Assembly (NCBI GenBank): GCA_015066465.1
Contig: SVOI01000014.1
Coordinates: forward strand, 1-44,513
DNA: 44,513 nt
DNA from: Oscillospiraceae bacterium
GTDB taxonomy: Bacteria > Bacillota > Clostridia > Oscillospirales > Acutalibacteraceae
Reading direction: 5' to 3'
The position numbers and the translations under genes were made by a program. The notes under the pieces were generated by a model. The model saw only the letters and a program-made list of their open reading frames with translations. It had not been told where the DNA came from and did not search any database. Position 1 is the stretch's first letter; each line of letters begins with the position of its first letter. This document shows, piece after piece, positions 15,967 through 25,187 of the stretch.

Positions 15967-16662
15967 ATGTTGTTCTATATTTGTTTAGCACTCGGTATTA
16001 TTAATCTGATTTTATTTTTAGCTCAAAGAAAACCAGAGGTATCATTAAAGGTTTTGTTTTTCAAAACCACAACAAGTGCCTTGTTTATTCTGACCGCATT
16101 TTCAGCGTTCTATGAGAATGATAATTGCCCCGAAAAATTAGCACTATTGTTCTTTGCTGGTGCAGTTTGTGGTCTTTTGGGTGATATCTGGCTTGATGCA
16201 AAATATATATTCCCTTCAGAAAAGAATGGACTTTTAAAAGCTGGTTTTATAAGCTTTCTTATAGGTCATATTTTCTTTATTGCGGGTATGTTTATAACTT
16301 ATGGCGTTTCAACTATTTCTATAATCTGTGGTGTTGTGGGCGCTATAGGTGCTCCGTTTTTTTGTATTCTTACAGAAAAACTGTTTAAAGCAGACTTTGG
16401 TAAAGATAAGTTAATAAGCATTGTTTATACAAGTGTTCTTATGTTAGCAACGGGTATTTCACTTGGTATTGCTATTGATAATAATTTTGATTTATCGTCA
16501 CTTGTAAGGTTTATTGGTATGGTATTATTTTTAGCATCAGATGCAGTTCTTGCTAAAATTTACTTCTGCGAAGGTCAGAATACAAGAGTAAACGTAGTTA
16601 TAAATCACGCTCTTTATTATTTAGCACAGTTCTTACTCGCAACATCATTGTTCTTATTTTAA
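15967..16662 (+). CDS. YhhN-family membrane protein (lysoplasmalogenase-like)
   Basis: 231 aa with about eight hydrophobic helices. The family signature is visible in AGAVCGLLGDIWLDAK and GFISFLIGHIFFIAGMF (Asp/His residues in membrane helices) and in NHALYYLAQFLLA near the end. Eukaryotic relatives (TMEM86) hydrolyse the vinyl-ether bond of lysoplasmalogens; Clostridia often contain plasmalogens, so that activity is plausible. First gene of a four-gene run. Confidence 0.85.
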   Translation: MLFYICLALGIINLILFLAQRKPEVSLKVLFFKTTTSALFILTAFSAFYENDNCPEKLALLFFAGAVCGLLGDIWLDAKYIFPSEKNGLLKAGFISFLIGHIFFIAGMFITYGVSTISIICGVVGAIGAPFFCILTEKLFKADFGKDKLISIVYTSVLMLATGISLGIAIDNNFDLSSLVRFIGMVLFLASDAVLAKIYFCEGQNTRVNVVINHALYYLAQFLLATSLFLF

Positions 16663-16673
16663 TAGGTGATAAA

Positions 16674-17828
16674 ATGCAAACAGAAAGATTATATTATAAA
16701 GACAGTTATATAAAAGAATTTACCGCTAAAGCTATCTCTTGTGAAAAAAGAGATGGCTTTTATGCCGTTATATTGGATAAAACAGCCTTTTTTCCAGAGG
16801 GTGGTGGTCAGAAATCTGACACTGGTTTTATTGGCGAAGCCGTGATTTTTGACGTTCAGGAAGAAAACGGCGAAATAATACATAAATCAAAAGAAGAAAT
16901 AAAAGTAAATGAAGAGTATTCCTGTAAAATCGATTGGCAAAAAAGATTTTTAAGAATGCAGAACCATACGGGTGAGCATATTATTTCTGGTATTGTAAAC
17001 AGAAAATACGGCTACGATAACGTCGGCTTTCACCTTGATGATGAATACGTAACGTTCGATTTTAACGGCGAATTAACCCGTGAACAGCTTGATGAAATTG
17101 AAGACGAAGCAAACGATATTATTTATAAAAATATTAAAGTAAATACGTCTTTTCCAGACGAAAAAGAATTGACAACGCTCGAATATCGTAGTAAATTAGA
17201 ACTTACTGAAAACGTAAGAATTGTTACTATTGACGGCGTTGACGTTTGTGCTTGTTGTGCACCACACGTGAGTTCAACTGCAGAAGTCGGAATTATAAAA
17301 TTACTCGACTTTATGAAACATCGTGGCGGTGTCAGAATTGTAATGAAAGCGGGTAAACTTGCACTTTTAGACTATCGTGATAAATATAAAAATGCTTTAG
17401 GTATTTCAAATCTTCTTTCAGTAAAACAACAAGATATTTTTACGGCAGCCGAAAAATTTTATAACGATTTAAGTGAAGAACGTCGCAAATTCTACGAGTA
17501 CAGATTATCTGTCGCAGAGCGTGATAAAGAAAGTTTAACTGAAATAAACGGCTCTTTAATACTCGTAACAAACGGTTACGACAGTGATATGATGAGAGAA
17601 GTAGTAAACTTTGCCGTAGAAAAAACTGAGAAATTCGGTGCAGTTTTCTCTGGTAATGACAGTGACGGCTATTCATTTGTTATTGCTTCAAAGTCACAGG
17701 ATATGAATATCTTAAGAAACGAGCTTAATTCAAAACTCAACGGTCGTGGTGGCGGTCGTGATGGTATGATTCAGGGCAAAGCAGCCACAACAAAACAACA
17801 AATTTTTGATTTCTTTAAGGAAGTGTAA
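16674..17828 (+). CDS. AlaX-type alanyl-tRNA editing protein (long form)
   Basis: 384 aa. The AlaRS-like editing domain has the zinc set H98-x3-H102 (NHTGEHIISG) and C194-x3-H198 (CACCAPH), and an N-terminal barrel with FFPEGGGQKSDTG. A helical region (about 240-300) and a C-terminal DHHA1-like part (LNSKLNGRGGGRDGMIQG) follow, so it is the long AlaX-L form. It hydrolyses tRNA-Ala wrongly charged with Ser or Gly in trans. Eleven bases after YhhN, with AGGTGAT before the ATG. Confidence 0.93.
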   Translation: MQTERLYYKDSYIKEFTAKAISCEKRDGFYAVILDKTAFFPEGGGQKSDTGFIGEAVIFDVQEENGEIIHKSKEEIKVNEEYSCKIDWQKRFLRMQNHTGEHIISGIVNRKYGYDNVGFHLDDEYVTFDFNGELTREQLDEIEDEANDIIYKNIKVNTSFPDEKELTTLEYRSKLELTENVRIVTIDGVDVCACCAPHVSSTAEVGIIKLLDFMKHRGGVRIVMKAGKLALLDYRDKYKNALGISNLLSVKQQDIFTAAEKFYNDLSEERRKFYEYRLSVAERDKESLTEINGSLILVTNGYDSDMMREVVNFAVEKTEKFGAVFSGNDSDGYSFVIASKSQDMNILRNELNSKLNGRGGGRDGMIQGKAATTKQQIFDFFKEV

Positions 17829-17830
17829 AT

Positions 17831-19462
17831 ATGAGTGAATTTAACATAAAACCAGCAAGGGGAAGTACACCAAATCCTGACCATATTTTTATAAGCATTA
17901 AAGGTGACGCTAAAACTTCAATGACAGTTACGTGGCGTACGTCAGTTGACGTTACAAGTGGCTACGCAATAGTCAGAGAAGACGGCAAAACCGACACAGT
18001 AAAATATGAAGCGGCAACAGGTTACTTTAAAAGCGATATTGACGAAAGTAATATGTTCTGGGCAGATATGGTTAATTTAAAACCAGGCACAAAATATTTT
18101 TATACAGTAGGTAACGATGAATTTAGAAGTGAGGAATATTTCTTTACTACTGAAGAAGAAAATGCAGAAAGCTTTAAGTTTATGTGTGTTTCTGACCAAC
18201 AAAAAGGCGAACCGCACGATTTACCAGATTACAGTTACTTCACAAAGGTTTTAAAAACTGTTTTAGAAGAAAACCCAGATATTAAATTCATTCTTACTGC
18301 GGGCGATAATACAGACTGCGGTCAACACGAAGTTCAGTGGAATGGTGCATTCTCAGGTCTTAAGGGTGTTGTTGAATACATACCATTTATGATGACTCTC
18401 GGCAATCACGATAACCGTGGTTTCAAGGATTATAAAAATCATATAGGCAGATATTACGCTGAACCAGCAGAATTTTTCTGCAAACAGTTTAAAGGCTCAT
18501 ATCCATTCAACGGACCAGAAGGCTGGGAAACAGAAAACTATTCATTCAGCTACGGTAATGCTCACTTTAATATAATAAGCGTTAACGAACCAGAAAGAGT
18601 AAACGACTGGTTAATTAAAGATATAGGTGCTACCGACAGAATCTGGAAATTTGGTTCTTACCATTTCCCGATGTATTATGCAGGGCCTGAGCTCAGTAAT
18701 GACGACGGTTACCCAATGATGCGAGAAGGCATTGAAATGCTCGACGTTCTCTTCTCTGGTCACGAGCACAATTTCGCAAGAACATTCCCTATTAAAAATG
18801 AACAGTTATTTGATAAGCCTTCACAAGGTACAATTCACTACGAGTTAGGTAATAGTGACTGTAACCCTCCAGGCACAATGTCTTGCCACAAGGTTTGGCA
18901 CGCTGCTCATTACCCTTGTGAAGAGCAGATTTCAACAGTTGCTATAGTTGAAGTGTTTAAAGATAAGGTGATTCTCACTTCAAAGGTAGTTGAAGACGGC
19001 AGAGTTATTGACCAGTGTATTATAGATAAAAAGAATGACACTATTTACCCAATCGCTTTAGCACCAATCTTTAAGAGAAGAACAAGAACTTTCTATAAAG
19101 GTTTAGGTCTCGGTCTTAGTGAGCGTGAACAGATTCCAGAATTCAAAGATGGAATGTGGTTCTCACCATTAGCAGTTTTATTTACTGCGGTTGGTGCAGA
19201 CGTTAAAAAAGAAGAGGGTAAAGTAACTTTAGGTATCTACGGTAAAACTGCAACATTTACTGAGGGTAGCAATATCGCAGTAACAAATGACGGTGAAGTT
19301 ACACTTCCAGCGCCAGTTTATCGTGGCGAAAACAGTCAGCTTTACATACCGCTTGATGCAATTATTCCTTGTTTCAATATGAAATGGAATTACGCCGAAA
19401 GAAATAATTATCTTTCAATTGAGCACATGACCGAAGCAATCCCAATGACAAAACAACCATAA
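17831..19462 (+). CDS. Purple-acid-phosphatase-like metallophosphoesterase with C-terminal stalk domain
   Basis: 543 aa. An N-terminal Fn3-like PAP domain (about 18-108) precedes the metallophosphoesterase core, with D122 (VSDQQKG), G158-D159 (AGDNTDCG), GNHD at 191-194, H278 and GHEH at 310-313. The C-terminus (about 435-535) looks like a copper-amine-oxidase-N/stalk domain usually seen on secreted proteins, yet no signal peptide precedes MSEFNIKPARG. Motif I lacks the usual GDxG glycine (SDQQ). Two bases after alaX; ribosome binding site AAGGAAG lies in its end. Substrate unknown. Confidence 0.85.
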   Translation: MSEFNIKPARGSTPNPDHIFISIKGDAKTSMTVTWRTSVDVTSGYAIVREDGKTDTVKYEAATGYFKSDIDESNMFWADMVNLKPGTKYFYTVGNDEFRSEEYFFTTEEENAESFKFMCVSDQQKGEPHDLPDYSYFTKVLKTVLEENPDIKFILTAGDNTDCGQHEVQWNGAFSGLKGVVEYIPFMMTLGNHDNRGFKDYKNHIGRYYAEPAEFFCKQFKGSYPFNGPEGWETENYSFSYGNAHFNIISVNEPERVNDWLIKDIGATDRIWKFGSYHFPMYYAGPELSNDDGYPMMREGIEMLDVLFSGHEHNFARTFPIKNEQLFDKPSQGTIHYELGNSDCNPPGTMSCHKVWHAAHYPCEEQISTVAIVEVFKDKVILTSKVVEDGRVIDQCIIDKKNDTIYPIALAPIFKRRTRTFYKGLGLGLSEREQIPEFKDGMWFSPLAVLFTAVGADVKKEEGKVTLGIYGKTATFTEGSNIAVTNDGEVTLPAPVYRGENSQLYIPLDAIIPCFNMKWNYAERNNYLSIEHMTEAIPMTKQP

Positions 19463-19480
19463 TGGAGTGAATAATCAATT

Positions 19481-20788
19481 ATGATTCCATTAATTAAAGA
19501 TAAAAAAGTTTCAGAATACACTTCTGCATATTCTTCAACACTCTGGCTTTTTGAAAACGTAGAAAAGCAGGAATATTTATCACACTTAGAGGATATTAAG
19601 GCGAAAGGCTACAAAGAAGCCTACAAAACAGATATTGAAGATAATTTAACGTCTGTTTTCGAAAATGGCGAAAATCTTATTATTAGCTCTTTCTACCCGT
19701 GTGATAACACTGTAAGAACAGTTTTAGAGAATAACAAAAATCTCCCCGAATTTAAAATGAGGGAAGCTTTAGAAAGAAACTCACAAACAACACTTTGGCA
19801 GTTTGAAGTTGACCATTCTTTAATTGATTGCGGTATGTGTTACATAATCCGTACTTGTGATGGCTCATTCTTCATAATAGATAGTGCCCACACTTACTCT
19901 TGCCGTGATGACGAAAGAATTCACTCCTTTTTAAGAGAAAGAACTCCAAGGGGCGAAAAAATAAGAATTGCTGGCTGGTTTTTCAGCCATGGTCACGATG
20001 ACCATATAACACAATTCAAAAACTTTTTGCTTTATCACTCAGACGACGTAATTATTGAAGGTCTTTACTTCAATTTCCCAACGTACGACCACAGAGATGC
20101 TGGGGAGTGGATGGGTGCAGGTGAGGGTTATGTTAATCAGTTCAGAGCGGCAATTAAGAAAAGACCTGATATACCTGTTTACACACTCCATTCAGGCGAA
20201 ACTTTCTACATAAGAAACTTGAAATTCAATGTACTTTGTTCACACGAAGATGTGTTCCCGAAATCAAATGAAAATTATAACGATTCTTCAGTTGTTTTAA
20301 TGATGACTGCGGAAAATACAAAAGTATGTTTCCCAGGAGACGCTGGTCACGAAGAAAGCTATATTTTAGAGAATCGTTATAAAAACGGCTACTTGAAGTG
20401 TGAAATTATGCAGTCAGCACACCACGCTCATTTTGGTACAACACCTGAATTTTATAAAATGACAAATTCAGAAGTCGCACTCGTGCCATCAACACAAATT
20501 ATGTATGATGGTGACTTGCCTCGGTACGAAGCAACAAGAGTTATGACAGATATTGCAAAATATCTCTTTATCGCTTCAAATGGTACTGTTGAAATTGACT
20601 TGCCATATAAAACAGGTGAATTTAAACTCCACCCCGACGAAACGTTTGAAAACTTCCAAGGCATAAACAACCTCTGGAATTATGAATACACAAACGAAAG
20701 AAAAGCACAGCTTTATAAAGAGTACCGTTCTCGTGGTGGTAAGGTGATTGAAGAATACGAAAAAATGCTGAATGCTGAGACAAAATAG
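19481..20788 (+). CDS. MBL-fold metallohydrolase
   Basis: 435 aa. The metallo-beta-lactamase signature HGHDDH sits at 170-175, later ligands in VCFPGDAGHEES and QSAHHAHFG. The N-terminal 100 residues are not typical of short MBL enzymes and may be a family-specific cap. No signal peptide. Eighteen bases after the phosphatase gene, with TGGAG upstream, so likely the last gene of this operon. Its end (KMLNAETK) is written by two ATGCTGA heptamers, and the stop TAG abuts a longer heptamer array. Confidence 0.87.
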   Translation: MIPLIKDKKVSEYTSAYSSTLWLFENVEKQEYLSHLEDIKAKGYKEAYKTDIEDNLTSVFENGENLIISSFYPCDNTVRTVLENNKNLPEFKMREALERNSQTTLWQFEVDHSLIDCGMCYIIRTCDGSFFIIDSAHTYSCRDDERIHSFLRERTPRGEKIRIAGWFFSHGHDDHITQFKNFLLYHSDDVIIEGLYFNFPTYDHRDAGEWMGAGEGYVNQFRAAIKKRPDIPVYTLHSGETFYIRNLKFNVLCSHEDVFPKSNENYNDSSVVLMMTAENTKVCFPGDAGHEESYILENRYKNGYLKCEIMQSAHHAHFGTTPEFYKMTNSEVALVPSTQIMYDGDLPRYEATRVMTDIAKYLFIASNGTVEIDLPYKTGEFKLHPDETFENFQGINNLWNYEYTNERKAQLYKEYRSRGGKVIEEYEKMLNAETK

Positions 20789-21047
20789 TGCTGAGTGCTG
20801 AGTGCAAAGTGCTGAGTTTCGGAAGGCTATGCCTTGATTGTAATATTTGTAGCAGTGGTTAGTGAGTCAGTAAGTCAGTGGTCAGATATTAGTTTAAAAA
20901 CTTAAAAAAGTTCTATCATTTTCGTAAACTGAAAATGATAGAACTTTTTAATTTTTACAATATTATAATAGCGTCGCAGACCCTTCATTCTGCATTTTGC
21001 ATTCTTAATTCTGCATTTCAAAAAACGCCTCTCTTCGAAGAGAGACG
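20765..21047. repeat. Mosaic intergenic element 4 (heptamers of three types, AGTTCTATCATTTTC terminator, CTCTCTTCGAAGAGAG palindrome)
   Basis: GTGCTGA-type heptamers (20765-20817) straddle the upstream stop codon. Then come CGG-AAGGC-TAT-GCCTT, TGACCAC/TAAGTCA-type heptamers (20852-20886), and a hairpin with 19-bp perfect arms (20905-20923 with 20931-20949). The tag AATAGCGTCGCAGACCC, ATTCTGC heptamers (20986-21018) and a 16-bp palindrome (21029-21044) follow. The long hairpin would end the upstream operon. No gene is seen here. Confidence 0.75.
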
Positions 21048-21083
21048 TTTTGTGTTAGCTAACTCGTTCTACCAACAAAACTA

Positions 21084-21112
21084 TTGATAAATTGGAAAAA
21101 TTATGCTAAACT
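21084..21112 (+). promoter_or_regulatory. Promoter of the LRR-dockerin gene
   Basis: The -35 TTGATA (21084-21089) and -10 TAAACT (21107-21112) have a 17-bp spacer, about 34 nt before the start codon; AGGTGGGG precedes the ATG. Confidence 0.6.
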
Positions 21113-21146
21113 CAAGGTGTATTTAATTTAAAATAGGTGGGGTAAA

Positions 21147-24100
21147 ATGAAATTTTGTGTTAAAGCATCACTAAAAATATTGGTTTCAATTTTTGGATTG
21201 GTTAGTTTGCTTTTTATTAATGTATTTGCAACTTCCGATTCGGGGTATGATGTTGTTAGAGAAGAATTGGGAGGAAGTTACGGTTACATTATTCCGACTG
21301 ATGAAAAATTAGCTGCTCAGGCAAATAACTATTCATTCTCAGGTGATTTTGCTGATTTCTATTTTATGGTTTTTAGTTCTGGAAAAGAAAACTCAAGTTA
21401 CAATATTGAGATATATTCTTCAAACGACTATAATAACGATTCAATAGTATATAGCTATACGAGTGCCTACGGAGAGAAGGGGACTACTCCAATAAATTTA
21501 AAATGGGAGTTTGATGGCTTGGCATCTGGCTGTTATTATGGCAAGTGCTACACTCAGATAACATCAGAAGGTGCTATAACAATTGATACGTCTTCTATAT
21601 GTACTTTTGACATTGATATTAATCGTGATTATCTTACGTTTGAATTACAAAATGATTGTTATGCAATAATAGATTGTGTTAATAATATAACAGGAACAGT
21701 AGAAATTCCAGATGTATACAACGGATTACCAGTAACAACTATAGGTTCGTATGCTTTTAGTGGTTGTAAGAATCTAACCAGTATATTAATCCCCAATAGT
21801 ATAACAAATATTCAATCTTCAGCTTTTGAAAATTGCACTAACATTACCAACATATCAATACCTTATAGTGTTCAAAGTATAGGTTCCTCGGCATTTAATA
21901 ATTGTATTTCACTTGAAAGTGTTGTGGTTTTACCTGGTGTAAAAAGTATAGGGGAAGATGCTTTCAGTAACACAGCATATTACAATGACAGTAATAATTG
22001 GGAAAACGATGTTTTATATATAGGGAATTATTTAATAAAGGCAAAAGATACAATTTCAGGTGAATATGAAATAAAAGATGGTACTAAAATTATTGCTGGA
22101 AATGCTTTTTACGATTGTAATATGCTCACAAGTATATCTATTCCAGACAGTGTAACCAGTATAGGTGAGAGTGCTTTTGGTTATAAAAAAGATTTAATCT
22201 TTACTGTTGTTTACGATTCGCATGCATATCAGTATGTTAAAGATAATGGGTTTAAGTATACAGATAAAACATCAACATATCCTGTTAGTGATTTGGGATT
22301 TGAATTGAATGATGATGGTAATTCCTACAGCGTTTACATTGAGTCGTATTATTTTGGTAACAATATTAGCACTAAGTTGATTGTACCGAGTGAATATAAT
22401 GGTTTGCCTGTAACAAGTATTTTGGGTTCTGATTTTTATAATGAGAATATTATTAGTATTACAATTCCGAATAGTATAAATAATATAAGTGAGGATGCTT
22501 TCAATGGATTCACAGCATTAAAAGAAATAATTGTTGATGAATCTAATCCTAATTATTTAAGTGTAGATGGTGTTTTGTTTAATAAGGATAAAACTGCACT
22601 TCTTTGTTATCCACGAGAAAAAACAGATATTGATTATGTTATCCCAGATAGTGTAACGAGTTTGGATGAAGGTGTATTTAGGGGTTGTGATTATCTTAAA
22701 AATATAACTATATCCAATAGTGTGACGAGTATTGGTGCAGAAACTTTTGTTGGATGTAGTTCTCTTGAAACTGTAAATATCCCTGAAAGTGTGACATATA
22801 TAAATATTGGCGAGGGTTTTCAAACTTCACCTTTTAGCAATTGTACATCATTAAAAGAAATAAATGTTGATGAATCTAATCCTAATTATTCGAGTATAGA
22901 TGGTGTTTTGTTTAATAAGGATAAAACTGCACTTATTTCTTATCCGATTGGAAAAAAGGCGGATAGTTATGTGGTTCCTGATACTGTAATATATATATCA
23001 CGTTATGCTTTTAACGGTTGTTTATATTTAATTAATATAACTATATCAAAAAGTGTACGAAGTATAGGTATGGAGGCTTTTGATTGCCATTCACTTGAAA
23101 ATGTTTATATTACTGATATAAAAAACTGGTGTTTAATAGATTTTGAGCCTGAATATCGTGGGGTGAGTGGTGGCCATACTACAGGGAATTGTATGGGTAA
23201 TCCAATGTATTGTGCAACCAATTTATTTTTAAATGATGAATTAGTAACAGAAATTGTTATTCCAGAAGGCATTACAGAAATTAAAGATTATTCCTTTTTC
23301 GGTTTTGATTCGTTGAAATCTGTGACAATTACAAACGGGGTAACTGAAATAGGTACAGGAGCTTTTGAGGGGTGTTCATCATTAGAAAAAATAACAATTC
23401 CTGAAGGGGTAACCTATATAGGAAGCTGGTCATTCGATGGTTGTAAATCCCTTAAAAGTATAAATATACCTAAAAGTCTAACAACTATAGGAGTAAATAC
23501 TTTTGGGAATTGTGTTTCACTTGAAGCTGTTTATATTACTGATATTTCAAATTGGTGTAGTATTGATTTCTATGTAGATGAATTTATTTCTAATCCATTA
23601 TATTATGCGAATAATTTATATTTGAATGGCGAATTGGTGACAGAGTTAGTAATACCAGATGATGTTACAGAAATAAAACGTAATGCATTTTGCAATTGCA
23701 CCTCACTGATAACGGTAACAATCCCAGACAGTGTAACGAGTATAGATTATTCTGCTTTTGAAAATTGCAGTTCTTTAAAATATGTGTTCTACACAGGTTC
23801 CTCAACTGACTGGAGTAGTATCAGTATTGGTAGTAATAATTCACCACTTACTTCTGCAAAAATCCACTACAATGCAACTGGTCACTCACATAGTTGTTCA
23901 ATAAAAAATGCCCCTACAGAACAAGAAAATGGTAAAGCTATTGATACTTGCCCAGTTTGTGGTTTCATTAATGGTGAAGAAACTCTCGTTTATGTAAACA
24001 ACCACATAACCGCAGTTGACACTAAAAATGTAGTTGTTGATACAACAAGCAACACATTACTTTTAGATGTGTCCGCTTGTAAAGATATTAACGAAGCAAT

Positions 24101-24416
24101 AGTTGAAATGGATGGTTACACATTAACCACAACACCAACTTCGAGTTATGGTTTTATTGGTACAGGCTCAAAGGTGCAAGTTGCTGACTCAACTGGCACC
24201 CAAGTTGCAGAATACACATTAGTAGTCCGTGGTGACGTCAATGGCGACAGTGTCTGCGATGCACTTGACTTAATGCTCATAGAACTTGCAAGGCACGAAA
24301 GCAACAACGTAACACTCGAAGGTGCATATTTTGCCGCCGCTAATTTAGCAGAAGATAGTGAAATTAACATCGACGACTTCAATGCGGTAGTAAATAAAGC
24401 AGTGGCTTTGGCGTAG
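21147..24416 (+). CDS. Secreted BspA-type leucine-rich-repeat protein with C-terminal dockerin
   Basis: 1089 aa. The signal peptide (LKILVSIFGLVSLLFINVFA) is followed by an N-terminal beta-rich domain (about 35-165). Many LRR_5/BspA repeats run from about 170 to 900, with the motif IP.SVT.IG..AF..C.SL. Two near-duplicate inserts (VDESNPNYLSVDGVLFNKDK and VDESNPNYSSIDGVLFNKDK) lie inside. A Cys pair (DTCPVCG) comes before the end. The last 60 residues are a type I dockerin: GDVNGDSVCDALDLMLIELA and a second Ca-binding half with INIDDFNAVVNKAV. It should attach to a cohesin scaffold or cell-surface anchor and bind a host or substrate ligand. Confidence 0.92.
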   Translation: MKFCVKASLKILVSIFGLVSLLFINVFATSDSGYDVVREELGGSYGYIIPTDEKLAAQANNYSFSGDFADFYFMVFSSGKENSSYNIEIYSSNDYNNDSIVYSYTSAYGEKGTTPINLKWEFDGLASGCYYGKCYTQITSEGAITIDTSSICTFDIDINRDYLTFELQNDCYAIIDCVNNITGTVEIPDVYNGLPVTTIGSYAFSGCKNLTSILIPNSITNIQSSAFENCTNITNISIPYSVQSIGSSAFNNCISLESVVVLPGVKSIGEDAFSNTAYYNDSNNWENDVLYIGNYLIKAKDTISGEYEIKDGTKIIAGNAFYDCNMLTSISIPDSVTSIGESAFGYKKDLIFTVVYDSHAYQYVKDNGFKYTDKTSTYPVSDLGFELNDDGNSYSVYIESYYFGNNISTKLIVPSEYNGLPVTSILGSDFYNENIISITIPNSINNISEDAFNGFTALKEIIVDESNPNYLSVDGVLFNKDKTALLCYPREKTDIDYVIPDSVTSLDEGVFRGCDYLKNITISNSVTSIGAETFVGCSSLETVNIPESVTYINIGEGFQTSPFSNCTSLKEINVDESNPNYSSIDGVLFNKDKTALISYPIGKKADSYVVPDTVIYISRYAFNGCLYLINITISKSVRSIGMEAFDCHSLENVYITDIKNWCLIDFEPEYRGVSGGHTTGNCMGNPMYCATNLFLNDELVTEIVIPEGITEIKDYSFFGFDSLKSVTITNGVTEIGTGAFEGCSSLEKITIPEGVTYIGSWSFDGCKSLKSINIPKSLTTIGVNTFGNCVSLEAVYITDISNWCSIDFYVDEFISNPLYYANNLYLNGELVTELVIPDDVTEIKRNAFCNCTSLITVTIPDSVTSIDYSAFENCSSLKYVFYTGSSTDWSSISIGSNNSPLTSAKIHYNATGHSHSCSIKNAPTEQENGKAIDTCPVCGFINGEETLVYVNNHITAVDTKNVVVDTTSNTLLLDVSACKDINEAIVEMDGYTLTTTPTSSYGFIGTGSKVQVADSTGTQVAEYTLVVRGDVNGDSVCDALDLMLIELARHESNNVTLEGAYFAAANLAEDSEINIDDFNAVVNKAVALA

Positions 24417-24422
24417 TTGCTG

Positions 24423-24590
24423 GCTATTAGTTATTAGTTGTTAGTTATAAAAAGTTCTATCATTTTCGTAAACTGAAAATGATAGAACTTTGTTCTTCGT
24501 ATTCAATTATAATCAAGCCGTAAGGCTTCCTTAACTCAGCACTTTGCACTCAGCACTCAGCACTAATTTGACCACTGACCACTTCTGCAG
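24423..24590. repeat. Mosaic intergenic element 5, extending into the tlpA-like coding region
   Basis: TAGTTAT-type heptamers (24423-24448) are followed by a hairpin with 17-bp perfect arms (24451-24467 with 24475-24491; about 42 nt identical to the one at 20905). The inverted small hairpin AAGCC-GTAA-GGCTT follows, then TCAGCAC heptamers and TGACCAC heptamers up to about 24590. It separates converging genes and runs about 40 bases into the reading frame of the minus-strand one. Confidence 0.75.
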
Positions 24591-25179
24591 TTCTGATTAA
24601 CCCAATTCCTTCTTCCAGCGTCTCATAATCAATCATCCCGCCAGCACTTGCTTCTAAATAGCCTTCTTCATCAATAAAAAACGTAGCAGGAAAGCCAGTT
24701 AAACCGTAATTATTTACCGCTTCAATATTTGTGTCAAAATAAATATTGAAGTCGTAGCCTTCATCTTCATAATACTTTTTCGCTGTTTCCATTGTTTCCT
24801 GATATCCGTCAGTAGCATTTATCATTAAAAATTCAACGTCGGGGTATTTTTCAAAGGCAATGTTAAAGTCTGGCATTTCTTCCTTACAATAAAAACACCA
24901 GGTTGCCCAGAAGTTAAGCACAACAGGCTTGCCCTTAAAATCAGAAAGTTTAACTTCATTTCCCTCATAATCAAGCACCGTGAAATCCGGTGCTTGTATT
25001 CTTTCGCTTTCACCAGAATTATTTTGTTGGGCGTTTTCTGTGTTTTGTGCTTCAGTAGTATTTGTTAAAAGCTTATCTCCACCAAAGTCTTTTGAAAGAT
25101 TGTTATAAAGCACAGTTGCTCCACCAATAAGCACAACAAAAGCAACTGCAATTATTATCCATTTTATATTATTTTTCAT
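24550..25179 (-). CDS. TlpA-like membrane-anchored thiol-disulfide reductase
   Basis: 209 aa. An N-terminal anchor (WIIIAVAFVVLIGGATVLY) and an Asn/Glu-rich linker precede a thioredoxin fold with the active site W94-C95-F-Y-C98 in NFWATWCFYCKEEMPDF and the cis-Pro segment GFPATFFIDEEG. It would keep extracytoplasmic thiols reduced, receiving electrons from the adjacent CcdA protein. The last residues (about VVSGQISAEC) are encoded by 7-nt repeats, and the stop TGA lies inside a GTGCTGA unit, so the native tail was probably replaced. It starts 8 bp after the ccdA stop. Confidence 0.92.
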   Translation of the reverse strand: MKNNIKWIIIAVAFVVLIGGATVLYNNLSKDFGGDKLLTNTTEAQNTENAQQNNSGESERIQAPDFTVLDYEGNEVKLSDFKGKPVVLNFWATWCFYCKEEMPDFNIAFEKYPDVEFLMINATDGYQETMETAKKYYEDEGYDFNIYFDTNIEAVNNYGLTGFPATFFIDEEGYLEASAGGMIDYETLEEGIGLIRTAEVVSGQISAEC

Positions 25180-25187
25180 AAAATCAC

